Position numbers and translations under genes: made by a program. Source: Vulcanimicrobiota bacterium (GTDB lineage Bacteria; Vulcanimicrobiota; Vulcanimicrobiia; Vulcanimicrobiales; Vulcanimicrobiaceae). Taken from it: DNA of 64,000 nt. Location: positions 1 to 64,000 of the forward strand of contig JAAXCX010000005.1 of assembly GCA_013036105.1 (NCBI GenBank), given 5' to 3'. Below, piece by piece: positions 32,996 to 41,279 of the stretch (its first letter is position 1; the number at the start of each line of letters is the position of its first letter). The notes below the pieces were generated by a model. The model had not been told where the DNA came from. It made no database searches and saw only the letters and a program-made list of their open reading frames with translations.

Positions 32996-33640
32996 GTGCG
33001 TCGCCTGCTCGCCGCCGCGCTCTTTGCAGCGGTGGCGCTTAGCGTGCCCGGCTGCGTGCATGCGCGATGGCCGGCAAAGACGCTCGCAGACGGCGTGCCG
33101 ATAAATTCGACGCCGGTCGTCGCAACGGTGACGCAGCTGCGCGCGATGGCGCGCCCGTCCGGCGTCGACGCTTTTAACGCGACTCGAGTGCCGCAAGAAC
33201 GGCAACTCTATCGGGTTCGCGCCGTCCTCTTACGCTTTTCGCTGGCAAGCGACGGTGACGTTCATCTCGCCGTTGCCGATCCGCACGATTCCGCCGCCAC
33301 GATGATCGCGGAGATTCCGGACCCGGCTCGCATGACCGGCGCGCCCACGCAGTATCGCAATGAAGTCGCGCAAGCGCGCCGGAGCTTCATCGCTCGGTAC
33401 GGGAAGCCGGTCTTCGGTGTTTGGAGGCCGGTGGGAAGCCAAATAGAAATCACCGGACCGGTTTTTTTCGATTTGCTCGACGGCCAAGCCGGCGGTCAAG
33501 CTGCCGGAGCGCCTAATGCCGTTGAGATTCACCCGGTGCTTCGGATCGTTCCCTTGGTCAAATCGAGCCAAGCGCCCGTAGCTATCTTGGATCGGAGATC
33601 GCTCGCTTTTTGGCGAGCCAACGGTCGAATTCGACAATAA
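32996..33640 (+). CDS. Putative lipoprotein, unknown function
   Basis: A 214-residue protein with a signal peptide and a possible lipobox: the hydrophobic stretch ends in SVPGC, with Cys20 as lipid site. The mature part shows repeated beta strands (RVRAVLLRFSLASDGDVHLAVAD and PVGSQIEITGPVFFDLL) and may be a small beta-barrel or OB-like domain. GTG start four bases after the HNH stop. Overlaps the next, opposite-strand gene by 59 bases. Confidence 0.6.
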   Translation: MRRLLAAALFAAVALSVPGCVHARWPAKTLADGVPINSTPVVATVTQLRAMARPSGVDAFNATRVPQERQLYRVRAVLLRFSLASDGDVHLAVADPHDSAATMIAEIPDPARMTGAPTQYRNEVAQARRSFIARYGKPVFGVWRPVGSQIEITGPVFFDLLDGQAGGQAAGAPNAVEIHPVLRIVPLVKSSQAPVAILDRRSLAFWRANGRIRQ

Positions 33641-33905
33641 GTCGTATGGCGATAACGACGCCGATAAAGCCATAGGTAAAAGGATCGACTGCGCGCTCGC
33701 CCCAGTAACGCCTCGCGAGGCTCTGGCCTATGATCAGGACGATGGCACTGACAAACCCTGCAAATCCCGCGCGACCCGACTCCGAGCTGAGATCGAACCA
33801 GAGGCTCCGCCAACTGAAACGGCTCGGCACGCTTCTCCGGGCGTCCCAGAAAAAGACCACCAGCCCCAACGTGACCGCGATAATGCCGGTCGTAGTGGCG
33901 CTCAT
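33582..33905 (-). CDS. Small three-helix membrane protein, unknown
   Basis: A 107-residue protein with three hydrophobic stretches (about 5-20, 48-64, 78-93). No family recognised. A TAAAAT box six bases before its ATG supports real expression as a leaderless mRNA. Its final 59 bases lie antisense to the lipoprotein gene end. The 196 bases upstream, before the decarboxylase, contain a gcggc/gccg-type hairpin but no gene. Confidence 0.5.
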   Translation of the reverse strand: MSATTTGIIAVTLGLVVFFWDARRSVPSRFSWRSLWFDLSSESGRAGFAGFVSAIVLIIGQSLARRYWGERAVDPFTYGFIGVVIAIRLIVEFDRWLAKKRAISDPR

Positions 33906-33911
33906 GGCATT

Positions 33912-33917
33912 ATTTTA
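33912..33917 (-). promoter_or_regulatory. Predicted -10 box, leaderless small membrane protein
   Basis: On the minus strand TAAAAT ends six bases before the ATG at 33905. No -35 box is evident. Confidence 0.45.
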
Positions 33918-34101
33918 TCCGCGCGGCAAGGGAAAATCCCCGCCGGGCATGCATTGTAAGAGTGAAATGATGCTTTCAAGTGTTGCGCTACGCATGGCCG
34001 CCTGGCTCATTTCGCATCATAGCGCCACGGCAAAGGGACAATCGCAGATCTAGCTCTGCCTTCTCGTTTCTCTTTTCGCTCTCCGATGAGGGAGTATAGC
34101 C

Positions 34102-35586
34102 GTGGACCAATCTAAGACTCCGTACTTTCAAGCTTTGCTCGACTATGTCGATGCGGGCGTCATTCCGTTCCATACGCCGGGCCATAAGCAAGGCATCGGC
34201 ATGGATTTGGCGTTCCGCGAATTTATCGGCGACAATTTTTGCGCGATCGATCTCACGCCGATGCCGGGCATCGACGACTTGCTGCAGCCGACGGAGTCGC
34301 TGCTCGAGGCGCAACAGCTGGCGGCCGAGGCGTACGGCGCCGACCACACCTATTTCCTGATCAATGGCTCGACCAGCGGCAATCAGTGCATGATGATGGC
34401 GGCCCTGAATCCGGGCGACAAGCTCGCGGTGCCGCGCAACGCGCACAAGTCCATGCTGGGCGGCTTGGTCATGAGCGGCGTCGAGCCGATCTATATGCAG
34501 CCGGTCATTGACGAAGCGCTGCACATGGACCACTGCGTCACGCCGGAAATCGTTGCGCAGACGCTTGAAAAGCATCCCGAGGTCAAAGCCGTGTACGTGG
34601 TCACGCCGACCTATTACGGCGTGGCCGCCGACATCAAAGGCATCGTCAAGGTCGCGCGCGCCGCCGGCAAATTGGTGCTCGTGGACGAGGCTTGGGGCCC
34701 GCACTTTCACTTTCATCCGCAGCTGCCGGTGTCGGCGACGGCCGCAAAGGCCGATCTCGTGATCAACTCGACGCACAAAATGCTTTCCGCGTTTTCGCAG
34801 TGCGCGATGCTGCACGAAATCGGGCCGCGCATCCGCATCGACCGGCTCGAGGGCGTGCTCAAGATGTTTCTTTCGACCTCTCCCAATCTGCCCATGGTCG
34901 CTTCGCTGGACGTGGCCCGCAAGCAGATGGCGATGGACGGCTTGGAACTGCTTTCGCGCACCATCGAGCTGGCGCAAGAGACGCGCAAACGTCTGAATGC
35001 CATCCCAGGCGTGTACTGCTTCGGTGAGGAGCTCAAAGGGCGTCCCGGCGTCTTCGATCTCGACCCGACGAAGGTCACGATCACTGTTAAAGACCTCGGC
35101 TACACCGGCTACGAGGCCTCCGCAATTCTGCGCCGCCGCTACAACGTGCAAGTCGAGCTGGCCGATCTCTTCAACGTCGTCGCGCTCTTTACGATCGGTA
35201 CGTCGCAAGAGGCGGCGGAGCGTCTCGTCCAAGGCGTCGCGGAGCTGGCCCGCGAGGATCGCCCGGTTGACATTTTCTCGCCGTCGGGCATTTTAGAGCG
35301 GCGGTTGAAGACCGGCAGCTACAAGTTGCCTGCGATTCCGCCGATGCGCATGCTGCCGCGCGATGCGTTTCTCGCGCCGACCGAAGCGGTGCGGTTCAAG
35401 CAGAGCAAAGGCCGCATCTGCGCGGAAACGATCTCCCCGTACCCGCCGGGGATCCCGGTAATCGCGCCCGGCGAAGAACTGACCGATGAGATCATCGATT
35501 ACTTGTCGCTGGAGATCAAGGCCGGAGTCCGCATGCAAGGTCCGTTCGATCGCGAGCTGAAGCGCGTCCGCGTCGTCAAGGAATAG
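34102..35586 (+). CDS. Orn/Lys/Arg decarboxylase, short (Bacillus SpeA-like) type
   Basis: A 494-residue fold I pyridoxal-phosphate decarboxylase. PFHTPGHKQG (about 22-31), the phosphate-binding LINGSTSGN loop, VDEAWGPHFHF and the cofactor Lys226 in STHKMLSAFSQ are all present. It lacks the N-terminal wing domain of the large enterobacterial enzymes, as in Gram-positive arginine/lysine decarboxylases. With speD and speE in the window, arginine decarboxylase feeding polyamine synthesis is the likely role, but lysine cannot be excluded. No agmatinase or agmatine deiminase is present. GTG start with GAGGGAG about nine bases upstream. Confidence 0.88.
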   Translation: MDQSKTPYFQALLDYVDAGVIPFHTPGHKQGIGMDLAFREFIGDNFCAIDLTPMPGIDDLLQPTESLLEAQQLAAEAYGADHTYFLINGSTSGNQCMMMAALNPGDKLAVPRNAHKSMLGGLVMSGVEPIYMQPVIDEALHMDHCVTPEIVAQTLEKHPEVKAVYVVTPTYYGVAADIKGIVKVARAAGKLVLVDEAWGPHFHFHPQLPVSATAAKADLVINSTHKMLSAFSQCAMLHEIGPRIRIDRLEGVLKMFLSTSPNLPMVASLDVARKQMAMDGLELLSRTIELAQETRKRLNAIPGVYCFGEELKGRPGVFDLDPTKVTITVKDLGYTGYEASAILRRRYNVQVELADLFNVVALFTIGTSQEAAERLVQGVAELAREDRPVDIFSPSGILERRLKTGSYKLPAIPPMRMLPRDAFLAPTEAVRFKQSKGRICAETISPYPPGIPVIAPGEELTDEIIDYLSLEIKAGVRMQGPFDRELKRVRVVKE

Positions 35587-35635
35587 CTCGGGCACTTGTA
35601 AAAAATACACCAAACGGAATTCTTAGTGAGGATTG

Positions 35636-37168
35636 GTGTTGGCCATTAAAGCCGAATCCATAGCTCCTAACTGGGAGCTGACGCAACTCCTCGACATTTT
35701 CCCGCTCCCCATACGGCAATCGCTTGTTCGCCTGCCCAACCTCGAGGATATGATCGAGGTTGTACTCGATCTCGGGCGCCCGCCCGAAGCGCGCTTCGAA
35801 AACGACTTCGTCTATCTTTCGGAGACGCCGGTCTCGGCCGAAGATATCGCGCAGGTCAGCTCGCGCCTCTCGGCATTCGGAGCCGACAATCGCGCGGGGA
35901 TCGAACAGACGCTGCACCGCATCAGCGCGATCCGGAACCGGACGGGAAAGATTGTCGGGTTGACGTGCCGCGTCGGGCGCGCAGTTTATGGAACGATCGA
36001 TATCATTCTGGATATTTTGCGCAGCGGTAAGTCCATTTGCTTGCTGGGGCGGCCTGGCGTCGGCAAAACGACGATGCTGCGTGAGTGCGCGCGCATGCTC
36101 TCGGAAGATCGCAAGCGCGTCGTCATCGTGGATACGTCCAATGAAATCGCCGGCGACAGCGACATTCCGCATCCCGGGATCGGAACCGCGCGCCGCATGC
36201 AAGTGACCGATCCGGCGCTGCAGCACGGCGTTATGATCGAAGCGGTCGAAAACCACATGCCGCAGGTTATCGTCATCGATGAAATCGGCACGGCGGCCGA
36301 AGCTGAAGCCGCGCGCACCATCGCCGAGCGCGGCGTCGTGCTGATCGGAACTGCGCACGGCCAGACGCTGGAAAATCTGCTGATGAACCCGACGCTGGCC
36401 GACTTGATGGGCGGCATCGGCGCGGTCACGCTTTCAGATGAGGAAGCGCGCCGCCGCGGGACTCGCAAAACCGTGCTCGAGCGCAAGGCGCCGCCGACCT
36501 TCGATGTGGTGGTGGAGATTCACGACCGCGACCGCCTGGCGATCCACAAGAACGTGGGCGAGGTCGTCGACGCCCTGCTGCGCGGCTATCAGCCCCAGCC
36601 GGAGATCCGCCAGCGCACCTCGGCGGGAGTTTCTATCGTCCAAGAAGCCGACACGGAGTCCATGCCGCACATCGCGATGGCGCCCAGCTACGATGTCCCC
36701 GAAGAAGACCGCGAAAAGCCGCTGATGATTTTTCCGTACGGGGTTTCGCGCAACAAGATCGAGCGCGCCGTCCACAATCTGCGCGTCAACGCTTCGATCG
36801 CGCGCAAGTGGGACGATGCCGACGTCGTGCTGACGCTGAAGGCGTTGGAGCGAAAAGAGCAGCCGCGCCTCAAGCAGATCGCGTCGGAAAATATTCCGAT
36901 CTACGCGATTAAGACCAACACGACGACGCAGATTCAGGGCTGCCTCAAAGACGTCTTCAATCTGCCCTCGCTCGACAACGAGGAGATCGCCTTGCGCGAA
37001 GCCGAGGAAGCCGTCTATCAAGTCCTTCTCGACAGTCAGGCCATCGAGCTTTCGCCGCAGACATCGTATCTGCGCCGGATGCAGCACCAGGTGGCTGAGA
37101 AGTACCGCCTGCAGTCGCGCAGCACGGGCCTGGAGCCCAACCGAAGGGTGCGGATATTTAAAGCCTAA
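35636..37168 (+). CDS. SpoIIIAA/ycf45-like AAA ATPase with R3H domain
   Basis: A 510-residue ring-type ATPase. Walker A is LGRPGVGKTT (about 138-146) and Walker B VIVIDEIGT (about 211-219), in the secretion-ATPase-like domain shared with SpoIIIAA and plastid ycf45. The C-terminus is an R3H single-strand nucleic-acid-binding domain: QHQVAEKYRL followed by EPNRRVRIF. The family is common in cyanobacteria and non-sporulating lineages, where its job is unknown. Start: TTG 35633, GTG 35636 and TTG 35639 are adjacent; the GAGG at 35628-35631 favours the latter two. Confidence 0.88.
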   Translation: MLAIKAESIAPNWELTQLLDIFPLPIRQSLVRLPNLEDMIEVVLDLGRPPEARFENDFVYLSETPVSAEDIAQVSSRLSAFGADNRAGIEQTLHRISAIRNRTGKIVGLTCRVGRAVYGTIDIILDILRSGKSICLLGRPGVGKTTMLRECARMLSEDRKRVVIVDTSNEIAGDSDIPHPGIGTARRMQVTDPALQHGVMIEAVENHMPQVIVIDEIGTAAEAEAARTIAERGVVLIGTAHGQTLENLLMNPTLADLMGGIGAVTLSDEEARRRGTRKTVLERKAPPTFDVVVEIHDRDRLAIHKNVGEVVDALLRGYQPQPEIRQRTSAGVSIVQEADTESMPHIAMAPSYDVPEEDREKPLMIFPYGVSRNKIERAVHNLRVNASIARKWDDADVVLTLKALERKEQPRLKQIASENIPIYAIKTNTTTQIQGCLKDVFNLPSLDNEEIALREAEEAVYQVLLDSQAIELSPQTSYLRRMQHQVAEKYRLQSRSTGLEPNRRVRIFKA

Positions 37169-37171
37169 AGT
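37166..37171 (+). promoter_or_regulatory. Predicted -10 box, leaderless
   Basis: TAAAGT ends seven bases before the ATG at 37179 and includes the stop codon of the ATPase gene. Confidence 0.45.
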
Positions 37172-37178
37172 ACTTCGC

Positions 37179-38147
37179 ATGCAAAAAATCGTTTGTCTTG
37201 CGAGTATTTTGGTGTTGCTCGGAGCGGCGCCCAAGCCGCCGAAAGTCTCGCTCGGCACGTTCATGCGGTCCATCCTGCCGATGGCCGCCCAAAATTTCGC
37301 TCCGGTACGGGGCGCCAAGTACAGATGGGATACGTCTTATGTCGCGTACACGGCCGCCCCCAAGGCGACGATTTGCGGCGCGTGCAAGATTTACGATGAA
37401 TACGCGCGCGGGAAGTACCCAGAGAACTGGTATGTGGACGACCGCTGGACGTCAACCTGGACCATGGCAAAAAATGAGGCATACGTCAGAGCGCAATTGG
37501 CGCCGGTGCTCTCCGGATACGCTCTGCATCGCACCGTCTCGTACTCCTATCCTACGCTGACGTACCGTAATCCGAGCAACCACTGGGTCACGGTTGATTT
37601 CTACAAGGGCTTTTTTAACGTGCGTGTGGGGCGCGATCTTGCCAAGGCCGTCCACGTATTGAATCCGCCCAGCAAGGTGCAGCTTCAACAGCTGAGCAGC
37701 GGTGCATCGAACCTGATAAGATTGGCTCTTCCCGATGCCGTCAACAACTTTGCCGCGCTGCGCGCGCCCGGCAAGACGAAAGGCATTTTTGGCGAGGATA
37801 GTTATCAGCTCAACGCATCGTTCGGCTCGATGTTTAAGAGCTGCGACATTTCGAACGTTACCAACGGGTTTGGCTTCAAGGACTTCCAACCCAAGTGGGT
37901 GTTGAACTGCCGAACCGTTTCGATGGCCGGAACAAAGGCCACGTTGGAAGAGCCTGTGCGCGCGGCGATCTACGCGGCCATACCGGGCGGCTACACGGCC
38001 ATAACCGACGCTTCGGCGCTTTTTCTGGATGATTACCGCTGGGACAACACCGATTCGATGGTCTCGGTGAGTGTGGGCTCGAACGAGAGCAAGGGCGTGG
38101 TCAGTTTCAATATTTCCATCTTTCACTTCTTGCCCAAGCCGTCGTAG
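37179..38147 (+). CDS. Secreted protein of two repeated domains, unknown function
   Basis: A 322-residue protein with a signal peptide (about 1-17). The mature part appears to be a tandem duplication: each half has an N.FA.[VL]R opening helix (about 38-44 and 189-196), a central strand region with a cysteine pair (ICGACK; KSCDIS and LNCRT), and a final helix-strand unit (VRAQLAPVLSGY; VRAAIYAAIPGGY) followed by beta strands. No family is recognised. It directly precedes tmk in the same reading frame, separated by a stop codon and one codon. Confidence 0.6.
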   Translation: MQKIVCLASILVLLGAAPKPPKVSLGTFMRSILPMAAQNFAPVRGAKYRWDTSYVAYTAAPKATICGACKIYDEYARGKYPENWYVDDRWTSTWTMAKNEAYVRAQLAPVLSGYALHRTVSYSYPTLTYRNPSNHWVTVDFYKGFFNVRVGRDLAKAVHVLNPPSKVQLQQLSSGASNLIRLALPDAVNNFAALRAPGKTKGIFGEDSYQLNASFGSMFKSCDISNVTNGFGFKDFQPKWVLNCRTVSMAGTKATLEEPVRAAIYAAIPGGYTAITDASALFLDDYRWDNTDSMVSVSVGSNESKGVVSFNISIFHFLPKPS

Positions 38148-38150
38148 CCG

Positions 38151-38756
38151 CTGTTTATTTCATTCGAAGGTATTGAAGGCAGCGGCAAGACGACGCTGCT
38201 TTCCGCCGTTGAAGCCGAACTGCGCAAGGACGGCCGCGATCTGCTCGTGACGCGCGAGCCGGGCGGCACGCCTGCGGGCGACGCCATCCGCCGCGTCTTT
38301 ATCGAACCGCATTTCGAACTGAGCGCGATGGCCGAGACGCTGCTCGTGAATGCGTCGCGCGCGCAGCTCGTAACCGACGTCATCCGGCCTGCGCTCAAAG
38401 CGGGCACACTGGTGCTGTGCGATCGCTACATGCATTCGTCGCTCGCCTATCAAGGGTACGGCCGCGAGCAGCCGCTCGAAGCGGTGCGCGCTATCTGCGA
38501 CGCAGCGACAGGCGGACTGATGCCAGATCTGACGCTGCTCATCGACGTGTCGTACGAAACGTCGCGCGAGCGCTTGCACGCGCGCGGCAACGTTGACGAT
38601 CGTATGGAAAAAATGGAAGAAGCGTTTCACCGTCGCGCGCGCGCCGGGTTTTTGGAGCTTGCGAACAGCGATCCGCGTATCATTGTGATCGACGGCGAGC
38701 AAGACGAGGCGCAGGTTTTCGAAGCAGCCATGGAAGCGATCCGCCGTGCACTTTGA
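38151..38756 (+). CDS. tmk: Thymidylate kinase with non-standard start codon
   Basis: A 201-residue dTMP kinase. The P-loop FEGIEGSGKTTL (about 5-16), TREPGGTPAG (about 33-42) and the DRYMHSSLAYQG region are complete. In this frame the only codons between the preceding gene's TAG and the P-loop that could start are CTG 38151 and ATT 38157; there is no ATG, GTG or TTG. Starting at the in-frame GTG at 38247 would delete the P-loop. CTG 38151 gives the normal family N-terminus. Overlaps holB by 11 bases, as often seen for tmk-holB. Confidence 0.9.
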   Translation: MFISFEGIEGSGKTTLLSAVEAELRKDGRDLLVTREPGGTPAGDAIRRVFIEPHFELSAMAETLLVNASRAQLVTDVIRPALKAGTLVLCDRYMHSSLAYQGYGREQPLEAVRAICDAATGGLMPDLTLLIDVSYETSRERLHARGNVDDRMEKMEEAFHRRARAGFLELANSDPRIIVIDGEQDEAQVFEAAMEAIRRAL

Positions 38757-39753
38757 TGTGGTCGGCGCGGAAGGCCCCAAACGCTTTTTCGGGCGCCTCA
38801 CTAAAGAGACGATTGCGCACGCCTATCTTTTTACCGGCCCGCCCGGCGTGGGGAAGAAAACATTTGCACGGCGGCTGGCGCAGTCGCTGTTATGCGAGGC
38901 GCCCAAGGAACACGTGCTCGGATACGACGGAACATGCACGTCGTGCAAACTCATCGGCAAGGAAGAGACGCGCCATCCCGATCTTCTAGAGAGTATCGGA
39001 GCGCTGAAAATCGGCGAGGCCGATGAACCGATGGCCTTTCACGAGGCCGACGCGATCACGTCGCGCGACCTGGTCCGGCAGCTTTCGCTGCAGTCTTATT
39101 CGGGCGGCTTTCGCATCTTTGTATTGGGCGACATTGACTTTGCCTCGCCGGCCGCGGCTAACGCGCTGCTGAAATTCTTTGAAGAGCCGCCGCCGCGCGT
39201 CGTGCTGCTGCTGACGACGCCCACCCCTTCGCGACTGCTCGCGACGATTCGCTCACGGCTGGTCGAAGTGCGCTTTCCGTCGCTGCGGCAATCCGAAGTG
39301 ATCGAAATTCTGCGCGCGAAAGGCTTCGATCAAAAGAAGGCGCAGCTCGGCGCGGCGCTGTCGCAGGGTTCGGCAACGCGCGCGCTGGCGGCGCTTTCCG
39401 ACGACGAGGAACAACTGCGCGATCAAGTTGCGGACTGGTTTTTCGAAGTCGTCAAAGGCGAGACACCGGAAGTGGGCTGGGCGTCGCGGGAAACGCTCGA
39501 TGAAGGATTGGAGATCGTCAAGACTTTGATGCGCGACTGGATCGCGCTGCGTTCCGAAGGCGTCGCCGCCGGTGACGCGCTCGCGGTTGACTACGCGCCG
39601 AAACTCAAAAAGCTTCCAAAAATTGAGGCGGCGGCAGCCATCGGCGCCCTGACCAAAATCGGCGAAGCGCAGAGGCTCGCGCGCACGAACGTCTCGCCGG
39701 CGCTTGTGAGCGAATTTGTCCGGATGTCGCTACCAGTAGGGGCGGAACGCTAG
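38746..39753 (+). CDS. holB: DNA polymerase III delta-prime subunit
   Basis: A 335-residue clamp-loader subunit. Walker A is intact, GPPGVGKKT (31-39). Cysteines at LLCEAP and TCTSCK belong to the zinc module, and NALLKFFEEPPPRVVLLLTT (about 138-157) is the hallmark helix. The arginine-finger SRC motif reads IRSRLVEVRF, with Leu for Cys. GTG start inside tmk. Coupling with tmk is common across bacteria. Confidence 0.93.
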   Translation: MHFDVVGAEGPKRFFGRLTKETIAHAYLFTGPPGVGKKTFARRLAQSLLCEAPKEHVLGYDGTCTSCKLIGKEETRHPDLLESIGALKIGEADEPMAFHEADAITSRDLVRQLSLQSYSGGFRIFVLGDIDFASPAAANALLKFFEEPPPRVVLLLTTPTPSRLLATIRSRLVEVRFPSLRQSEVIEILRAKGFDQKKAQLGAALSQGSATRALAALSDDEEQLRDQVADWFFEVVKGETPEVGWASRETLDEGLEIVKTLMRDWIALRSEGVAAGDALAVDYAPKLKKLPKIEAAAAIGALTKIGEAQRLARTNVSPALVSEFVRMSLPVGAER

Positions 39754-40425
39754 ATCGCCATATTGCTTCGCGACGACTAGCGCGATGTAGCCGAGTGCGA
39801 TGGCGGTGAGCAGAGCGCCGGCGATTTCGTTGCCGATATCGCTAAACGGCAGCCATTGAACGGCGTACACATTGAGTGCGACCCATACGATCAGGCAAAT
39901 AATGACCAGGATGGCGGTCGCCAGCGGTTGGCGCCGCGCGGCCTGTAAGGACGCCGAAAGCGATGCGCCTCCCGGAGTTCCGCCGATGGCAGCGGCTGGA
40001 ATCGCGTAGATAAAAGCCCACAAGGCGAGCGCACCGAGGGCCAACGCGACATAGCTGCTCCCGCTCATCGAGCCGATGTAGCGCGCGACCCAGGTCAGGA
40101 ATAAAAACCCGATGACGGCGATCAAAATATTTCCGGCCTTGCGGCGGCTATCGTTCCAGGCCGAAGGCAAGCTTGCGCGCCCGTGCCGCCATGCATCGTC
40201 CGCAAAGATCAGCGAGACACCGAACGCGAAGCCGTACATGATTTTTACGAGCAGCGCGACAAGGCCGATGCCCGCGCCCCCGCTTGCCGCAAAAAACCAC
40301 ACGCCGGCGTAGTTAAGAGCGATCGCGATGAGAGCGGCGACCAGCGGCGGAAAGAGAACGCCGAGGTTGCGCGCGTAGAGCGGCAACGCTTGGACGTACA
40401 TGGCGAGGTCGACCTTGGTCGTCAC
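39730..40425 (-). CDS. Polytopic membrane protein, unknown function
   Basis: A 231-residue protein with about six hydrophobic helices and few charges except a DDAWRHGRASLPSAWNDSRRK loop (about 75-95). The layout resembles the broad DUF4013/YesL-like group of unknown function, without a firm match. ATG overlaps the mtnP stop, so it is coupled to the nucleoside phosphorylase. Its end overlaps holB by 24 bases. Confidence 0.6.
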   Translation of the reverse strand: MTTKVDLAMYVQALPLYARNLGVLFPPLVAALIAIALNYAGVWFFAASGGAGIGLVALLVKIMYGFAFGVSLIFADDAWRHGRASLPSAWNDSRRKAGNILIAVIGFLFLTWVARYIGSMSGSSYVALALGALALWAFIYAIPAAAIGGTPGGASLSASLQAARRQPLATAILVIICLIVWVALNVYAVQWLPFSDIGNEIAGALLTAIALGYIALVVAKQYGDLAFRPYW

Positions 40426-41225
40426 GCGCGCGAGCCTTGTAATGCCGACTGGCAGCCGCAGGAGCCGTTGACGTCGATCTTCTCGACGATGCGGGAGATG
40501 GCGCCTTTCACGCGCGCGTTGTTGCGGTTGAAGACTTCGATGACCTCATGATGGGAGACCGGCGGTCCGTCCAACCCCTCCAGGCCGACATCGTAATCGG
40601 TAATCAGCGAAATGTTGACGTAGCACATCTCGAGTTCGCGCGCGAGATAGCACTCTGGATACTGCGTCATATTGATCACTTCCCAGCCGGCCGAAGCGAA
40701 CCACTTCGACTCGGAGCGGGTTGAAAAGCGCGGTCCCTGCACAACGACGATCGTCCCGTGATCGTGCGTGTCGATGTCCAGCGACTTCAGCGCCTCGATC
40801 GCGATCGGCCGCAGTTGTGGACAGTACGGGTCGGCGAAGCTGACGTGCGTGGTGATCGGTCCGTCATAGAACGTGTCGATGCGGCCGGTGGTGCGATCGA
40901 CCACTTGATCGGCGACTACCATGGAACCCGGCGCGACCTTCTTGGCCAGCGAGCCGCAGGCAGTCGGGCCGATAATCCGTTTGACGCCGAGCGCCTTCAT
41001 CGCCCACATGTTCGCGCGATAGTTGATCATGTGCGGCGGAATGCGGTGGGCCTTGCCGTGACGCGGCAGAAAGGCGACTTTCTTGCCTGCGATTTCGCCT
41101 AGCGCGAAAGCATCGCTCGGCGAGCCGTAGGGCGTCTCGACCTCGACCTCGCGCGCGTTTTCGATCAGTGAATAAAAACCGGAGCCCCCGAAGACCCCGA
41201 TATCGGCGCGATCTTTTGTTTGCAT
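40422..41225 (-). CDS. mtnP: S-methyl-5'-thioadenosine phosphorylase
   Basis: A 267-residue nucleoside phosphorylase that splits methylthioadenosine into adenine and methylthioribose 1-phosphate. GVFGGSGFYSL (phosphate site), LPRHGKAHRIPPHMINYRAN and TACGSLAKKVAPG are typical of the MTAP family, as is QGPRFSTRSESKWFASAGWEVINMTQYPE. It removes the by-product of SpeE (8.6 kb). A short C-terminal tail with CGC is unusual. No ribosome-binding site is obvious. Confidence 0.92.
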   Translation of the reverse strand: MQTKDRADIGVFGGSGFYSLIENAREVEVETPYGSPSDAFALGEIAGKKVAFLPRHGKAHRIPPHMINYRANMWAMKALGVKRIIGPTACGSLAKKVAPGSMVVADQVVDRTTGRIDTFYDGPITTHVSFADPYCPQLRPIAIEALKSLDIDTHDHGTIVVVQGPRFSTRSESKWFASAGWEVINMTQYPECYLARELEMCYVNISLITDYDVGLEGLDGPPVSHHEVIEVFNRNNARVKGAISRIVEKIDVNGSCGCQSALQGSRA

Positions 41226-41279
41226 GGCGGGCGCTGTTCTTTAGGAAACGCTCGAGCCCCTCGAAGGAGCCCCGAGAGC

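Noticed and set aside
33988-35232. 414-codon ORF antisense to the decarboxylase
   Set aside because: Shadow of a clearly identified enzyme; no motif or signal.
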